From NCBI GenBank assembly GCA_039794245.1, contig JBDIVS010000003.1:1-64000 (forward strand): DNA of 64,000 nt, read 5' to 3'. Positions 18,912 to 28,416 of this stretch are shown here, piece after piece. Source of the stretch: DAITQM01 sp039794245. GTDB lineage: Bacteria > Pseudomonadota > Gammaproteobacteria > Xanthomonadales > Wenzhouxiangellaceae. The notes beneath the pieces were generated by a model, which saw only the letters and a list, made by a program, of their open reading frames with translations, was not told the origin of the DNA and did not search any database. Every line of letters begins with the position of its first letter. Positions within the stretch are counted from its first letter, which is position 1. The translations under genes and the position numbers were made by a program.

Positions 18912-18919
18912 GTCCAAGA

Positions 18920-19894
18920 TCAATAACGAACCAGGGCCGCACCCCACGTAAAACCGCCGCCGAACACTTCGAGCAAAAGATGCTCGCCGCGCCGGATGCG
19001 GCCGGAGCGCACCGCCTCGTCGAGGGCCAGGGGCACCGAGGCGGCCGACGTATTGCCGTGACGATCGACGGTGATCACCACCCGCTCCTTCGGGATCTCG
19101 AGTTTCTTCGCCGTCGCCTCGATGATCCTGAGGTTGGCCTGGTGCGGGATCAGCCAATCGATCGCTTTGCGGTCGAGCCGGTTGGCGGCCAGCGTTTCCT
19201 CGACGATGCGGCCCAGCGTCCGGACCGCGACCTTGAACACCTCGTTGCCGCGCATCAAGACCCGTAAGCCGGCGTTCGGTTCGTTTTCGCGAAAGCCGCG
19301 CGAGACGCCGACATCGGTGTTCAGTAAATCGGCATAGGCGCCGTTGGCATGGAGGTGGGTAGACAGGATGCCGGGCTCATCGGCCGCCTCGAACACCGCG
19401 GCACCGGCGCCGTCGCCGAAAATCACGCAGGTCGCACGATCCCGCCAATCCAGCATGCGCGACAGCGTTTCGGCGCCGACGACGAGCACCCGGCGGGCCT
19501 GGCCGGTGCGGATGAACTGGTCGGCGATGCTCATGCCGTAGAGAAAACCCGAACACGCGGCGTTGACATCGAAGGCGCCGCACTCGTTGAGGCCGAGCCT
19601 TCGCTGCAGCAGGCAGGCAGTGCTCGGAAAAACCAAGTCGGGTGTCGTCGTACCAACCACCAAAAGATCGATGTCCGCCGGGGCGACGCCCGCCGCCTCG
19701 AGCGCCGCACGGGCGGCATGCTCGGCCAGGTCGCAGGTGGTTTCGCCGGGCGCCGCAATGCGGCGCTCGACGATGCCGGTCCGCTCGCGGATCCACTGAT
19801 CGGTGGTATCGACCATGGTCTCGAGTTCGGCATTGGTCAGAACCCGCTCCGGAAGATGGCTTCCGGTGCCGGCCAGCCGGGCGTAAACGGCCAC
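18920..19894 (-). CDS. fabH: 3-oxoacyl-ACP synthase III
   Basis: The 324-residue enzyme starts fatty-acid synthesis from acetyl-CoA (or another primer) and malonyl-ACP. It begins 'ARLAGTGSHLPERVLTNAELE' and shows 'DQWIRERTGI', the active-site Cys in 'FDVNAACSGFLYGMS', His in 'WLIPHQANLRII', and Asn in 'TVDRHGNTSAASVPLAL'. The usual neighbour plsX is missing: fabH follows rpmF after only 19 bases. Primer specificity cannot be judged. Confidence 0.96.
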   Translation of the reverse strand: MAVYARLAGTGSHLPERVLTNAELETMVDTTDQWIRERTGIVERRIAAPGETTCDLAEHAARAALEAAGVAPADIDLLVVGTTTPDLVFPSTACLLQRRLGLNECGAFDVNAACSGFLYGMSIADQFIRTGQARRVLVVGAETLSRMLDWRDRATCVIFGDGAGAAVFEAADEPGILSTHLHANGAYADLLNTDVGVSRGFRENEPNAGLRVLMRGNEVFKVAVRTLGRIVEETLAANRLDRKAIDWLIPHQANLRIIEATAKKLEIPKERVVITVDRHGNTSAASVPLALDEAVRSGRIRRGEHLLLEVFGGGFTWGAALVRY

Positions 19895-19913
19895 GCGCGA
19901 AACGGCCCGCCGC

Positions 19914-20111
19914 TTATTCTTCGCCGCCCTCTTCCGGCGGCGGTGCGGCGATCACGCGCCGCCCGCGGTAGTATCCGTTGCGCGTAATATGGTGCCGGCG
20001 GTGGACCTCGCCGCTGGCCGGATCGACCGACAGCGCCGGGCTGCGCAGCGCATCGTGCGAACGGCGCATATCGCGTTTTGATGGGGTTTTACGATTTTGT
20101 TGGACAGCCAT
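19914..20111 (-). CDS. rpmF: 50S ribosomal protein L32
   Basis: The 65-residue basic protein begins '[21 protein letters not shown]', the signature of L32. It continues with '[20 protein letters not shown]' and ends in an acidic tail 'PPPEEGGEE'. It lies between yceD and fabH. In most relatives plsX follows rpmF; here it does not. There are 75 bases between the yceD stop and this start. Confidence 0.96.
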   Translation of the reverse strand: MAVQQNRKTPSKRDMRRSHDALRSPALSVDPASGEVHRRHHITRNGYYRGRRVIAAPPPEEGGEE

Positions 20112-20186
20112 TGTTCACTCCAAAAAAGATTCGCTCATCATCTCTTGCGACCGGCCGCGGCAAATGTTGCACCGCTCCGGACCCTT

Positions 20187-20717
20187 TCAAACCTTGTGCC
20201 GTATGTCGGCCAGCACCGCGAAAGGGCGATGCGTCAGGGCGTCCCCGGCTGCCGGCCGGCACCCGGCGGCGGCCGGGGGCGGCTCCCCGGCGCGCGGTAC
20301 CAGCGGCAGGGCAAGCAGCACTTCCTCGCTCACCAGGGAGCGCAGATCGAGCATCTCACCTGGCGCCAGGTGCCACGGTTCGAGATCCGGGGCGAGGGCC
20401 GCCGCAGCCGCATCCGAAGCCACCAGCGCAACGCGGGAACGGCCGGCCAGCACCTGCGAGTACGGCTTGAGGCTCCGCTGGCAGATCAGCCATGCCGCAC
20501 CTTCGATCGCGACCTCGACGACCACCGTCGAGGCCGCCTCCGGCATTGGTACGAACCGCACCCACCAGCGTACTTCCTCGGGTCGTTCGCCGGCCGGCAA
20601 CGCCGCCAACCGGCCGGCCAATCCGGACAGCTCGCGCAACATGGCCGTACCAGACCATTGCGCCCCGCGCCGGGCGGCGGCGATCGGCTCGACCGGCGAA
20701 ATGGGCCAACCGGACAT
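20187..20717 (-). CDS. yceD: YceD / DUF177 family protein
   Basis: The 176-residue protein is recognised by position (directly before rpmF), by 'GAAWLICQRSLKPYSQVL' in the middle and by the C-terminal 'THRPFAVLADIRHKV'. YceD proteins are linked to 23S rRNA accumulation in plants and bacteria. The usual second Cys of the CxxC pair is missing: E. coli has CQRC, this protein CQRS. The ATG is only 9 bases from a perfect -10 box, so the transcript may be leaderless, or translation may start at an internal codon such as M26. Confidence 0.85.
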   Translation of the reverse strand: MSGWPISPVEPIAAARRGAQWSGTAMLRELSGLAGRLAALPAGERPEEVRWWVRFVPMPEAASTVVVEVAIEGAAWLICQRSLKPYSQVLAGRSRVALVASDAAAAALAPDLEPWHLAPGEMLDLRSLVSEEVLLALPLVPRAGEPPPAAAGCRPAAGDALTHRPFAVLADIRHKV

Positions 20718-20726
20718 AAGCGGGGT

Positions 20727-20732
20727 ATTATA
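20727..20732 (-). promoter_or_regulatory. -10 box upstream of yceD-rpmF-fab cluster
   Basis: On the minus strand TATAAT occurs 9 bases before the yceD ATG, in the 74-base gap after merR. No good -35 hexamer lies 16-19 bases upstream. A start site 6-8 bases past the box would fall almost on the ATG, giving a leaderless or very short leader. Confidence 0.5.
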
Positions 20733-20791
20733 ACGTATCGGGCTGTGCCGCCCGGCAGGGTTCTACCGGCGGGCGCGCCGGGCGGCGGGGC

Positions 20792-21148
20792 TCAGCGCCG
20801 GAGTTCGCGCAGGATTTCCTCGAGCTCCAGGCGCACCTGGTGGATCACCTGGCGGCAGGCGCTGTTGTCGTCGGCGGCCTTGCCGCCGTCGAGTTTGTGC
20901 CGGGCGCCGCCGATCGTGTAACCTTGTTCGTACAGCAGCGAGCGGATCTGGCGGATCAAAAGCACGTCGTGGCGCTGGTAATAACGGCGGTTGCCGCGCC
21001 GCTTGACCGGCTTCAGATGCTGGAATTCCTGCTCCCAATACCTGAGGACGTGCGGCTTGACGGCGCACAAATCGCTGACTTCGCCGATTGTGAAGTAACG
21101 CTTGGCCGGAATCGGCGGCAGTTCATTGTTGGTCCCGGGATCCAGCAT
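20792..21148 (-). CDS. MerR-family transcriptional regulator
   Basis: A 118-residue regulator with the MerR winged helix near the N-terminus: '[26 protein letters not shown]' followed by '[29 protein letters not shown]'. The C-terminal part is a short dimerisation helix without metal-binding Cys pairs. This is the small MerR conserved downstream of ihfA in many gammaproteobacteria; its target is unknown. It overlaps the ihfA end by 26 bases. In many relatives a tRNA-Pro follows; none is seen here. Confidence 0.93.
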   Translation of the reverse strand: MLDPGTNNELPPIPAKRYFTIGEVSDLCAVKPHVLRYWEQEFQHLKPVKRRGNRRYYQRHDVLLIRQIRSLLYEQGYTIGGARHKLDGGKAADDNSACRQVIHQVRLELEEILRELRR

Positions 21149-21428
21149 ACGCTTCCACTCTCGCTCTGAGCTTTTGCCCTGCCTTGAACGTCACGACGCG
21201 GCGTTCGGTGATCGGAATCTCTTCTCCGGTTTTGGGATTCCTTCCCGGTCGGCGGTTCTTGTCGCGCAGCAGAAAATTGCCGAACCCCGATATCCTGACT
21301 TCCTCGCCGGCGGCCAGCTTGTCACGGATCAACGCGAAAAACACGTCGATCAACTCCCTGGCCTCCCGTTTGTTCAAACCCACCTCGGCATGGAGCCGCT
21401 CGGCGAGTTCCGCTTTTGTTAGTGCCAT
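21123..21428 (-). CDS. ihfA: Integration host factor subunit alpha
   Basis: The 101-residue HU/IHF protein contains '[31 protein letters not shown]' and the DNA-wrapping arm '[20 protein letters not shown]'; the prolines match IHF-alpha. It bends DNA by about 160 degrees as a heterodimer with IHF-beta (not in the window). It starts 3 bases after the pheT stop, the conserved pheST-ihfA arrangement. IHF also folds many mobile element ends, but no site was scored here. Confidence 0.96.
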   Translation of the reverse strand: MALTKAELAERLHAEVGLNKREARELIDVFFALIRDKLAAGEEVRISGFGNFLLRDKNRRPGRNPKTGEEIPITERRVVTFKAGQKLRARVEAYAGSRDQQ

Positions 21429-21431
21429 CTG

Positions 21432-23816
21432 TTATTGCCCTCGCAATTCGACTCCCAGGCTTTCTTTGAGCCCCGCCAACAGCTTTGTAACAAGGGCGTC
21501 TGCAGCCAGATCTGTTAGAGTGCTGCATTCTTCCTGCAAAATCAAGCCTATAGAGACACTTTTGCAGTTTTTTTCGATGCCCGGTCCCTGGTACACGTCA
21601 AAAACGACCACCTCGCGGAGCAGCGGTGCCCCCCATTGGCGCAGGCCCGCGACGATCTCGGCGACCGGCAACGCCGCCGGGGCGACGAGCGACAGATCGC
21701 GGCGCACCGTCGGATAGCGCGAAAAATCACGGTAAACGGGCAGCCGGCGGCGGTTGAATATCTCACTGTCGATCTCGAAGGCGAGGACTTCGCCGTCCAG
21801 GTCCAGCGCCGCGACGAGTTTCGGGTGCAGGGCGCCGATCCAGCCGGCGGCGATGAGCCGATCGCCGTCGCGGACCTTGACCTTAGCCGCCCGCCCGGGG
21901 TGCAACCAGGGCATGGGCGCTGCCTCCCAGACCACCTGTCCGGCCGCCACGGCGAGCCCGAGCAGTGATTCGAGATCGCCCTTGAGGTCGAAGAAGTCGG
22001 CCGCCCGGCGCTTGACGCCCCATTGTTCGGGTGCCACAGGACCGCTCACGAGCGCCGCGAGCCGGGTCTGCTCGCTGCCGTCGGCGGCGAAACAGGCGCC
22101 GATCTCGAACAGGCGGATCCGTTCCTGGCGGTGCTGGTGGTTGTGCACCAGCGCGGCGATGAGTCCGGGCAGCAGCGCCGGGCGCATCACCGCCAGCTCG
22201 CGGCTCAAAGGATTGGCCAGCTGGCAATACGGCGGCGGGTAGCCGAGCTGCTCGAGCCGGCGCTCGTCGACAAAGCTGAACGTGATCGCCTCGTGATAAC
22301 CCCGCGCCGCAAGCTGGCGGCGCAGCACCGCGTGGCTGACTTCCGCCTCCGGGAGCGCCGCCGGCTGCAAGAGGCCGGCCGGCGGCCTGGCCGGGATATG
22401 GTCGAAACCATAGATCCGGGCGACCTCCTCGATCAGATCGGCTTCGATCTTCAGATCGAGCCGGGCGGCGGGCGGGGTGACCCGCCAGTGGCGGTCGCCG
22501 CGGATCACCCGCATACCGAGCCGATCGAGGATGGCGCTCATCTCTTCTTCCGGCGGCACCGTGCCGAGCAGTTTTTCTACCCGCTGCGGGCGCAGGCCTA
22601 TCGCCGGCGGGGCCGGTAGGTGCTCGGCCGCGGCGACCTCGACGACCGGCCCGGCACGGCCGCCGCAGAGCGCCAGAATCAGTTCGCTGGCCCGCTCGAT
22701 GGCCTGGCGCTGCATTGTCGGATCGACACCACGTTCGTAGCGGTAGGCGGCATCGCTGCTCAGCCCGAGGCGGCGCGCCCGGCCGATCACCGCCGCCGGC
22801 GCGAACCAGGCGCATTCCAGAAACACAGCCCGCGTCTCTGGCCGGACCGCCGAATCGGCACCGCCCATCACGCCGGCCAGGGCCTGAGGCCCAGCGGCGT
22901 CGGCGATCACCAGAAACTCAGGATCCAGTTCGACTTGGTGGCCGTCGAGCAGCAAGATCGCCTCTCCCCGGCGCGCCAGCCGGACCTCGATATCGCCGCT
23001 CAGCCGTTCGGCATCGAAGGCGTGCAGCGGCTGGCCGGTTTCGAGCAGCACGTAATTGGTCACATCGACCAGCGGCGTGCGTGACCTGAACCCGGCGCGG
23101 CGCAGGCGTTCGCGGAGCCAGGCGGGGCTCTGCGCCGGCGGTTGCAGAGCCTCGATCAACCGCCCCAGATAACGCGGACAGGCCGCCGGCTCGGCCAGCC
23201 GCACGGCGCGCCGAGCGTCCGAAGTCGCCGCGATTTCGGCGATTTCGCCGCCTTTCCAGCGCCGGCCATAGAGCGCCGACACCTCGCGCGCCAGGCCGAA
23301 CATGCCGAGGCAGTCACCGCGGTTCGGGGTCAGCTCCAGCGTGATGATCCAATCGTCGAGGCCAAGCGCTTCGCCGAGCGGCGTGCCGGGTGCGGTGCCG
23401 GGATCAAGGACCAGCAAGCCGCCGGCATCGTCACCCAGGCCGAGTTCCGCCGCTGAGCACAACATGCCGTGCGAGACAACGCCACGCACCGTCGCCTCGC
23501 CGATCGACCGGCCATCCGGCAACACGGCCCCCGGCCGGGCCAGCGGCACGATCAGGCCGACCGCCGCATTCGGCGCGCCGCAGACGATATCGTCAACCTG
23601 CCCGCCGCCGGCCTCGACACGGCAGATCCGCAGCCGATCGGCCGCCGGGTGGGCGGCGACCGCGGCGATCCGGGCGGCGACGATCCGACCGAGCGGCGGG
23701 GCGGCCGGCTCGACCGTATCGACTTCCAGCCCGGCGGCGGTGAGCCGCCTGGCCAGATCATCTGCTTCGAGCATCAGGCCGGTCAGTTCGGCCAGCCAGC
23801 GGACACTGAATTTCAT
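21432..23816 (-). CDS. pheT: Phenylalanine--tRNA ligase beta subunit
   Basis: The 794-residue subunit begins 'MKFSVRWLAELTGL'. It has an N-terminal tRNA-binding domain ('LRICRVEAGGGQVDDIVCGAPNAAVG'), B3/B4 editing region, B5 domain ('KIEADLIEEVARIYGFDHIPARPP'), core and a C-terminal ferredoxin-fold anticodon domain ('YRDFSRYPTVRRDLSLVAP'). It forms an alpha2-beta2 enzyme with PheS. The ATG at 23816 follows GAGGGACA. It begins 10 bases after the pheS stop. Confidence 0.97.
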   Translation of the reverse strand: MKFSVRWLAELTGLMLEADDLARRLTAAGLEVDTVEPAAPPLGRIVAARIAAVAAHPAADRLRICRVEAGGGQVDDIVCGAPNAAVGLIVPLARPGAVLPDGRSIGEATVRGVVSHGMLCSAAELGLGDDAGGLLVLDPGTAPGTPLGEALGLDDWIITLELTPNRGDCLGMFGLAREVSALYGRRWKGGEIAEIAATSDARRAVRLAEPAACPRYLGRLIEALQPPAQSPAWLRERLRRAGFRSRTPLVDVTNYVLLETGQPLHAFDAERLSGDIEVRLARRGEAILLLDGHQVELDPEFLVIADAAGPQALAGVMGGADSAVRPETRAVFLECAWFAPAAVIGRARRLGLSSDAAYRYERGVDPTMQRQAIERASELILALCGGRAGPVVEVAAAEHLPAPPAIGLRPQRVEKLLGTVPPEEEMSAILDRLGMRVIRGDRHWRVTPPAARLDLKIEADLIEEVARIYGFDHIPARPPAGLLQPAALPEAEVSHAVLRRQLAARGYHEAITFSFVDERRLEQLGYPPPYCQLANPLSRELAVMRPALLPGLIAALVHNHQHRQERIRLFEIGACFAADGSEQTRLAALVSGPVAPEQWGVKRRAADFFDLKGDLESLLGLAVAAGQVVWEAAPMPWLHPGRAAKVKVRDGDRLIAAGWIGALHPKLVAALDLDGEVLAFEIDSEIFNRRRLPVYRDFSRYPTVRRDLSLVAPAALPVAEIVAGLRQWGAPLLREVVVFDVYQGPGIEKNCKSVSIGLILQEECSTLTDLAADALVTKLLAGLKESLGVELRGQ

Positions 23817-23826
23817 CGCCTGTCCC

Positions 23827-24828
23827 TCATCCGAACTGGCGCAGAAAACGGAGATCGTTTTCGAAAAACTGCCTAAGATCAGTGACGCCGAAACGCAGCA
23901 TTGCCAGACGTTCGACCCCCATGCCGAAGGCATAACCGGAGTAACGCTCGCTGTCTAAGCCGCAGTTCTCGAGTACCTTGGGGTGGACCATGCCGCAGCC
24001 GAGCACCTCGAGCCAGCCGCGCTCACCGCCGGCCTTCTGCCAGCCGATATCGACTTCGGCCGAGGGTTCGGTGAAGGGAAAATACGAAGGCCGCAGGCGC
24101 AGCGGCACCTGGCGTTCGAAAAACAGGTTGACGAAAGCCTGCAAGACGCCCTTCAGGTCGGCGAAACTCACGTCCTCGGCGACCAGCAACCCCTCCAACT
24201 GGTGAAACATCGGGGTATGGGTCTGGTCCGAATCGCTGCGATAGACGCGGCCGGGGGCGACGATGCGCAGCGGCGCGCCGTGGCGGCGCAGGGCACGGAT
24301 CTGCACCGGCGAGGTATGGGTGCGCAGCAGCCTGCCGTCGGGCAGATAGAAGGTATCGTGCATCGCCCGCGCCGGGTGGTGCGGCGGGAAGTTCAAGGCG
24401 GCGAAATTGTGTTCGTCGTCCTCGATCTCGGGTCCGCTGGCGACCTCGAAACCGAGGTTGGTGAAAATCGCCACCATCCGCTCGAGCGTCGCCGAGACCG
24501 GGTGCAGCGTGCCGTTCGGCAGACCGCGCCCGGGCAGCGTCACATCGACGTGACCGACTTCAAGGGCGCGATCGAGCGCCGCCTGATCGAGCGCCGCGCG
24601 GCGTGCCGCGATGGCCTCGCTGATCTGCTGTTTGGCGCGATTGACGGCCTGCCCGGCGGCCCGCCGTTCGGCGGCCGGCAACTCGCCGAGGCCATGCAGC
24701 AAGTCGGTCAGCGTGCCCTTGCGGCCCAGATATTCGACGCGCAGTTTGTCGAGCGCCGCGGCCTCGCCGCACGCGGCGATGGCCGCGGCGGCCTCGTTCA
24801 GCCACTCACCGAGCCGATCGATGTGCAT
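23827..24828 (-). CDS. pheS: Phenylalanine--tRNA ligase alpha subunit
   Basis: The 333-residue catalytic subunit has an N-terminal coiled coil (about 5-85) and class II motifs. These are '[19 protein letters not shown]', motif 2 in '[29 protein letters not shown]' and motif 3 '[17 protein letters not shown]'. '[11 protein letters not shown]' contains the usual Ala-type pocket neighbourhood. A GAGGGGAT ribosome site supports the ATG at 24828. The E. coli pheM leader peptide is absent between rplT and pheS (71 bases), though GC-rich hairpins can form there. Confidence 0.97.
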   Translation of the reverse strand: MHIDRLGEWLNEAAAAIAACGEAAALDKLRVEYLGRKGTLTDLLHGLGELPAAERRAAGQAVNRAKQQISEAIAARRAALDQAALDRALEVGHVDVTLPGRGLPNGTLHPVSATLERMVAIFTNLGFEVASGPEIEDDEHNFAALNFPPHHPARAMHDTFYLPDGRLLRTHTSPVQIRALRRHGAPLRIVAPGRVYRSDSDQTHTPMFHQLEGLLVAEDVSFADLKGVLQAFVNLFFERQVPLRLRPSYFPFTEPSAEVDIGWQKAGGERGWLEVLGCGMVHPKVLENCGLDSERYSGYAFGMGVERLAMLRFGVTDLRQFFENDLRFLRQFG

Positions 24829-24899
24829 CGCTATCCCCTCCTGCCCCGGTACCGGCACCGGCGGGCCCGGCACCGGCTGTTGAGCCGGCGGTCCCGGGC

Positions 24900-25256
24900 T
24901 CAGCCGAGGCTGGCTCGGGCCCGCTCGGCCAGCGCGCTGAACGCCGCTTTGTCGTGCACCGCCAGATCGGCGAGCACCTTGCGGTCGAGCGCGATTTCGG
25001 CGCGCTTCAAGCCGTTCATGAAGCGGCTGTAGGACAGGCCGCAGTCACGGGCCGCGGCGTTGATACGGGTGATCCACAAGGCGCGGAAGTCGCGCTTGCG
25101 CACCCGGCGGTCGCGGTATGCGTATTGCTGCGCCTTGATCACTGCCTGTTTGGCGACACGGAACACCTTGCGCCGGAAATTGTAGTAACCCCTGGCGCGG
25201 GCGAGGATTTTGCGGTGCCGCCGGCGGGCGGTGACGCCTCGTTTGACTCTGGCCAT
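24900..25256 (-). CDS. rplT: 50S ribosomal protein L20
   Basis: The 118-residue basic protein starts '[25 protein letters not shown]' and includes '[24 protein letters not shown]' and '[21 protein letters not shown]', all canonical. In E. coli L20 represses translation of rpmI-rplT by binding a pseudoknot in the mRNA. I did not find a clear copy here. It follows rpmI by 14 bases. Confidence 0.97.
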   Translation of the reverse strand: MARVKRGVTARRRHRKILARARGYYNFRRKVFRVAKQAVIKAQQYAYRDRRVRKRDFRALWITRINAAARDCGLSYSRFMNGLKRAEIALDRKVLADLAVHDKAAFSALAERARASLG

Positions 25257-25270
25257 CGTGCATCCCCCCT

Positions 25271-25468
25271 TTACAGATGCGGCAGCAGGCGCTTCACGGC
25301 CGGGCTGTCGGCCGCGGCGACGTGTTCCGCGGAACGCAGGCGGCGCTTGCGCTTGGTGTCTTTCTTGGTCAGGATGTGGCTGTGATTGGCGTGGCCCCGT
25401 TTGTACAGGCCCGCCGCCGTCTTCCGGAAGCGCTTGGCGGCGCCCCGGTTGGTTTTCAACTTCGGCAT
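25271..25468 (-). CDS. rpmI: 50S ribosomal protein L35
   Basis: The 65-residue protein begins '[20 protein letters not shown]' and contains '[20 protein letters not shown]', the L35 signature. A longer in-frame reading upstream has no family similarity, so the start at 25468 is chosen. A 125-base gap to infC may carry the L20 operator known from E. coli. Confidence 0.96.
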   Translation of the reverse strand: MPKLKTNRGAAKRFRKTAAGLYKRGHANHSHILTKKDTKRKRRLRSAEHVAAADSPAVKRLLPHL

Positions 25469-25593
25469 GTGTCGTAACCTCGTTGTCTCGGCTCGTTGTA
25501 TTGGCACCATGACCACGCGGCCCTGTTCCGGCAGGACGCTTTACCGGCGTGTCACGGCTTGTTGCACAGTCAGCCCCGAAGGCGGAGCGGCGA

Positions 25594-26109
25594 TCAGCGC
25601 TTCGGCGCGATCATCATCACCATCTGCCGGCCCTCGATCTTGGGCCGCTGTTCAATAATTATTATATCACCCAAATCCCGCTCGACGCGATCGAGCAGTT
25701 CCTGGCCGAGTTCCTGGTGTGTCATTTCCCGGCCGCGGAAGCGCAAGGTGACCTTCGCCTTGTTGCCGTCCTCGAGGAAGCGGCGCAGATTGCGCAGCTT
25801 GACCTGGTAGTCGGCCTCCTCGGTACCCGGCCGGAACTTGACCTCCTTGACCTGGACCTGCTTTTGTTTACGGCGGGCGGCGTGGGCTTTTTTCGTCTGC
25901 TCGAAGCGGAACTTGCCGAAATCCATGATCTTGCAGACCGGCGGCTCGGCGTTCGGCGCGATCTCGACCAGGTCGAGCCCTTCCTCCTCAGCAAGCTGGA
26001 GCGCCTGTTCCCTGGATACGATGCCCATCTGGTTGCCCTCGGCATCGATCAATCTGACACGGGGCGCACGGATCTCGTCGTTGCGCCGGTTTTCTTTTAC
26101 TGTGGCGAT
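25594..26109 (-). CDS. infC: Translation initiation factor IF-3, AUC start codon
   Basis: The protein matches IF-3 along its length: '[19 protein letters not shown]' at the N-terminus, '[24 protein letters not shown]' in the linker, and '[20 protein letters not shown]' in the C-domain. No ATG, GTG or TTG stands at the family's N-terminus. An ATC at 26107-26109 does, preceded by AGGAG (26118-26122) with an 8-base spacer. This start gives 171 residues. IF-3 rejects non-standard start codons and in E. coli its own AUU start makes it self-limiting; an AUC start would work the same way. It overlaps the thrS stop by 13 bases. Confidence 0.9.
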   Translation of the reverse strand: MATVKENRRNDEIRAPRVRLIDAEGNQMGIVSREQALQLAEEEGLDLVEIAPNAEPPVCKIMDFGKFRFEQTKKAHAARRKQKQVQVKEVKFRPGTEEADYQVKLRNLRRFLEDGNKAKVTLRFRGREMTHQELGQELLDRVERDLGDIIIIEQRPKIEGRQMVMMIAPKR

Positions 26110-28040
26110 GGGTGTGACTCCTGAAATTGGTCAAATGACGGGATGGCGCATTGCGTGGCGAGCAGCGCGGTGCATTCGGCAAGCGGCATGGCCCCCAGAT
26201 CCTTTCCGCCGCGCTGCCGGACGGCGACGTCCCCGTTGGCCTTTTCCCGCTCTCCGGCGATCAGCAGCCAAGGAATCCTGGCCAGCGTGGCCTCGCGGAT
26301 TTTATAACCGATTTTTTCGTTTCTCAAGTCGGCGGCAACCCGGAGGCCCTGCGCCCGGAGGGCCGATACGACCTGCCGGACGTAATCCGCCTGGCCATCG
26401 GTGATGTTCATCACCAGCGCCTGCGCCGGCGCCAGCCAGGCCGGCAGGTCGCCGCCGTAGTGTTCGATCAGGATGCCGATGAAGCGCTCCATCGAGCCGA
26501 CGATCGCGCGGTGCAGCATCACCGGAACCTGCCGCGTGTTGTCCTCGGCGACATAATCGGCGCCGAGCCTTGCAGGCATCATGAAATCGACCTGCATGGT
26601 GCCCAGTTGCCACGGCCGGCCGAGCGAATCGCTGAGGTGGTATTCGATTTTCGGGCCGTAGAACGCCCCCTCTCCGGGCAGCTCCTCGCACCTGACGCCG
26701 CAGCCGGCGAGCGCCTCGCGCAGCGCCTGTTCAGCTCTGTCCCAGACGGCGTCGTCGCCAAGGCGTTTTTCCGGCCTGAGTGCCAACTTGACTACGACAT
26801 CGGTAAACCCGAAGGCGGCATACACGCCGATCGCCTGGCGGTGGAAAGCGGCAACCTCGGCGGCGATCTGCGAAGGCATGCAGAACACGTGGCCGTCGTC
26901 CTGGGTAAAAGCCCTGACCCGCATCAGGCCGTGCAGCGCGCCGGACGGTTCGTTGCGGTGACACGAGCCGAACTCACCATATCTGAGCGGCAACTCGCGG
27001 TAACTGCGCAGCGTGTGGTTGTAAATCTGCACGTGTCCCGGGCAGTTCATCGGTTTGACCGCGTACTCGCGGTTTTCCGACTGCGTAAAAAACATGTTTT
27101 CCTGGTAGTTGTCCCAGTGCCCCGAGCGGCGCCACAGGCTGACATCGAGAATCTGCGGGCAACGCACCTCCTGGTAGCCCCCGGCGCGGTACACCTGGCG
27201 CATGGTCTGCTCGACGATCTGCCACAGCGTCCAGCCCGGCGGGTGCCAGAAGACCATGCCCGGCGCCTCTTCCTGCATGTGAAACAGGCCGAGCTGGCGG
27301 CCGAGCCGGCGGTGGTCGCGCTTCTCGGCCTCGGCGAGCCGCTCGAGATGGGCGGCGAGCGCCTTTTTATCCGCCCAGGCGGTGCCGTAAATGCGTTGCA
27401 ACATTTCGTTTTGACTGTCGCCGCGCCAGTAGGCGCCGGCCACCCGCGTCAACTTGAAGGCGCCGAGCCGGCCGGTGTCGGGGACATGCGGGCCGCGGCA
27501 CAAATCGACGAATTCGCCCTGGCGGTAAAGCGAAATCTCCTCGCCCGGCGGAATCGAGGCGATGATCTCGGCCTTGTAGTCTTCGCCCAGATCGCGGAAC
27601 AGGCGCACCGCCTCGTCGCGCCCGACCACCTCGCGCTCGACCGGCAGCGCCGCCTTGACGAGGCGCTGCATCTCGGCCTCGATCGCCGCCAGGTCATCCA
27701 GGTTGAAGCCCGGCGGGTAGTGGAAATCGTAATAAAAGCCGTCCTCGATCACCGGCCCAATCGTCACCTGGGCGGCGGGGTACAGCCGCTTGACCGCCTG
27801 CGCCAGCAGGTGTGCCGTCGAATGGCGGAGGATCTCGAGCCCTTCGGGATCGCGCGCCGTCAGGATGCGAACCGCCGCATCGTGTTCCAGGCGCTCAGCG
27901 AGATCGACCGGCCGGCCGTCGATTTCGGCCGCCAGCGCGGCGCGCGCCAGACCGGCACCGAGCGCCGCGGCGACCTCGGCCACAGTCACGGGCGCGGCGA
28001 AGCGCTTTGTGGATCCATCCGGTAAACGAATTTCTGGCAT
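26097..28040 (-). CDS. thrS: Threonine--tRNA ligase
   Basis: The 647-residue enzyme has an N-terminal TGS domain ('[20 protein letters not shown]'), the editing domain with '[16 protein letters not shown]' and 'GPHVPDTG' metal site, and class II core. Core motifs include '[12 protein letters not shown]', '[34 protein letters not shown]' and '[20 protein letters not shown]'. The C-terminal anticodon domain carries '[19 protein letters not shown]'. Zinc ligands Cys/His of 'NCPGH' are present. The ATG at 28040 lacks a strong ribosome site. It opens the translation block, about 175 bases after the tRNA-Val gene. Confidence 0.97.
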   Translation of the reverse strand: MPEIRLPDGSTKRFAAPVTVAEVAAALGAGLARAALAAEIDGRPVDLAERLEHDAAVRILTARDPEGLEILRHSTAHLLAQAVKRLYPAAQVTIGPVIEDGFYYDFHYPPGFNLDDLAAIEAEMQRLVKAALPVEREVVGRDEAVRLFRDLGEDYKAEIIASIPPGEEISLYRQGEFVDLCRGPHVPDTGRLGAFKLTRVAGAYWRGDSQNEMLQRIYGTAWADKKALAAHLERLAEAEKRDHRRLGRQLGLFHMQEEAPGMVFWHPPGWTLWQIVEQTMRQVYRAGGYQEVRCPQILDVSLWRRSGHWDNYQENMFFTQSENREYAVKPMNCPGHVQIYNHTLRSYRELPLRYGEFGSCHRNEPSGALHGLMRVRAFTQDDGHVFCMPSQIAAEVAAFHRQAIGVYAAFGFTDVVVKLALRPEKRLGDDAVWDRAEQALREALAGCGVRCEELPGEGAFYGPKIEYHLSDSLGRPWQLGTMQVDFMMPARLGADYVAEDNTRQVPVMLHRAIVGSMERFIGILIEHYGGDLPAWLAPAQALVMNITDGQADYVRQVVSALRAQGLRVAADLRNEKIGYKIREATLARIPWLLIAGEREKANGDVAVRQRGGKDLGAMPLAECTALLATQCAIPSFDQFQESHPSPQ

Positions 28041-28214
28041 CAGTCGATCAGTTGCTACATTGCTGCCGCGGGCCCGTCCGGCATGACGGGCCGGTCGGCA
28101 TCGCATTCGTCGCGACGGACACTCCAGGAATGGCTAAGGGGCGCCCATTCCCGGCCCGGAAAGCCGGGATCATGTGACATACACGGTACAGGGCGCGCCC
28201 TGCGCCCTTTGTGG

Positions 28215-28291
28215 TGGTGGGCGATACTGGATTTGAACCAGTGACCTCCGCCATGTCAAGACGGCGCTCTAACCAACTGAGCTAATCGCCC
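28215..28291 (-). tRNA. tRNA-Val (anticodon GAC), CCA encoded
   Basis: Read on the minus strand, the acceptor GGGCGAT pairs with ATCGCCC. The D arm is GCTC..GAGC, the anticodon stem CCGTC/GGCGG with loop TTGACAT (anticodon GAC, Val), and the T arm ACTGG-TTCAAAT-CCAGT. The discriminator A is followed by encoded CCA (28215-28217). The total is 77 bases with all standard arms. Confidence 0.97.
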
Positions 28292-28306
28292 CGGATGCGG
28301 CCGGGC

Positions 28307-28312
28307 ATTATA
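28307..28312 (-). promoter_or_regulatory. -10 box of the tRNA-Val gene
   Basis: TATAAT on the minus strand ends 15 bases before the tRNA 5' end and is followed by GC-rich GCCCGGCCG, the discriminator type of stringently controlled stable-RNA promoters. A TTGACT lies 24 bases upstream, too far to be a normal -35, so the -35 is unclear. Confidence 0.6.
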
Positions 28313-28416
28313 ACGCAACGGCCCCAGCGTAGCGAAAGTCAACCCGCCGGGCTCCGGAGGCGGCGACCCGGCGCCGGCGGTATCACCGCCAGCGCCGGAA
28401 AATGCAGGCCCCACGC

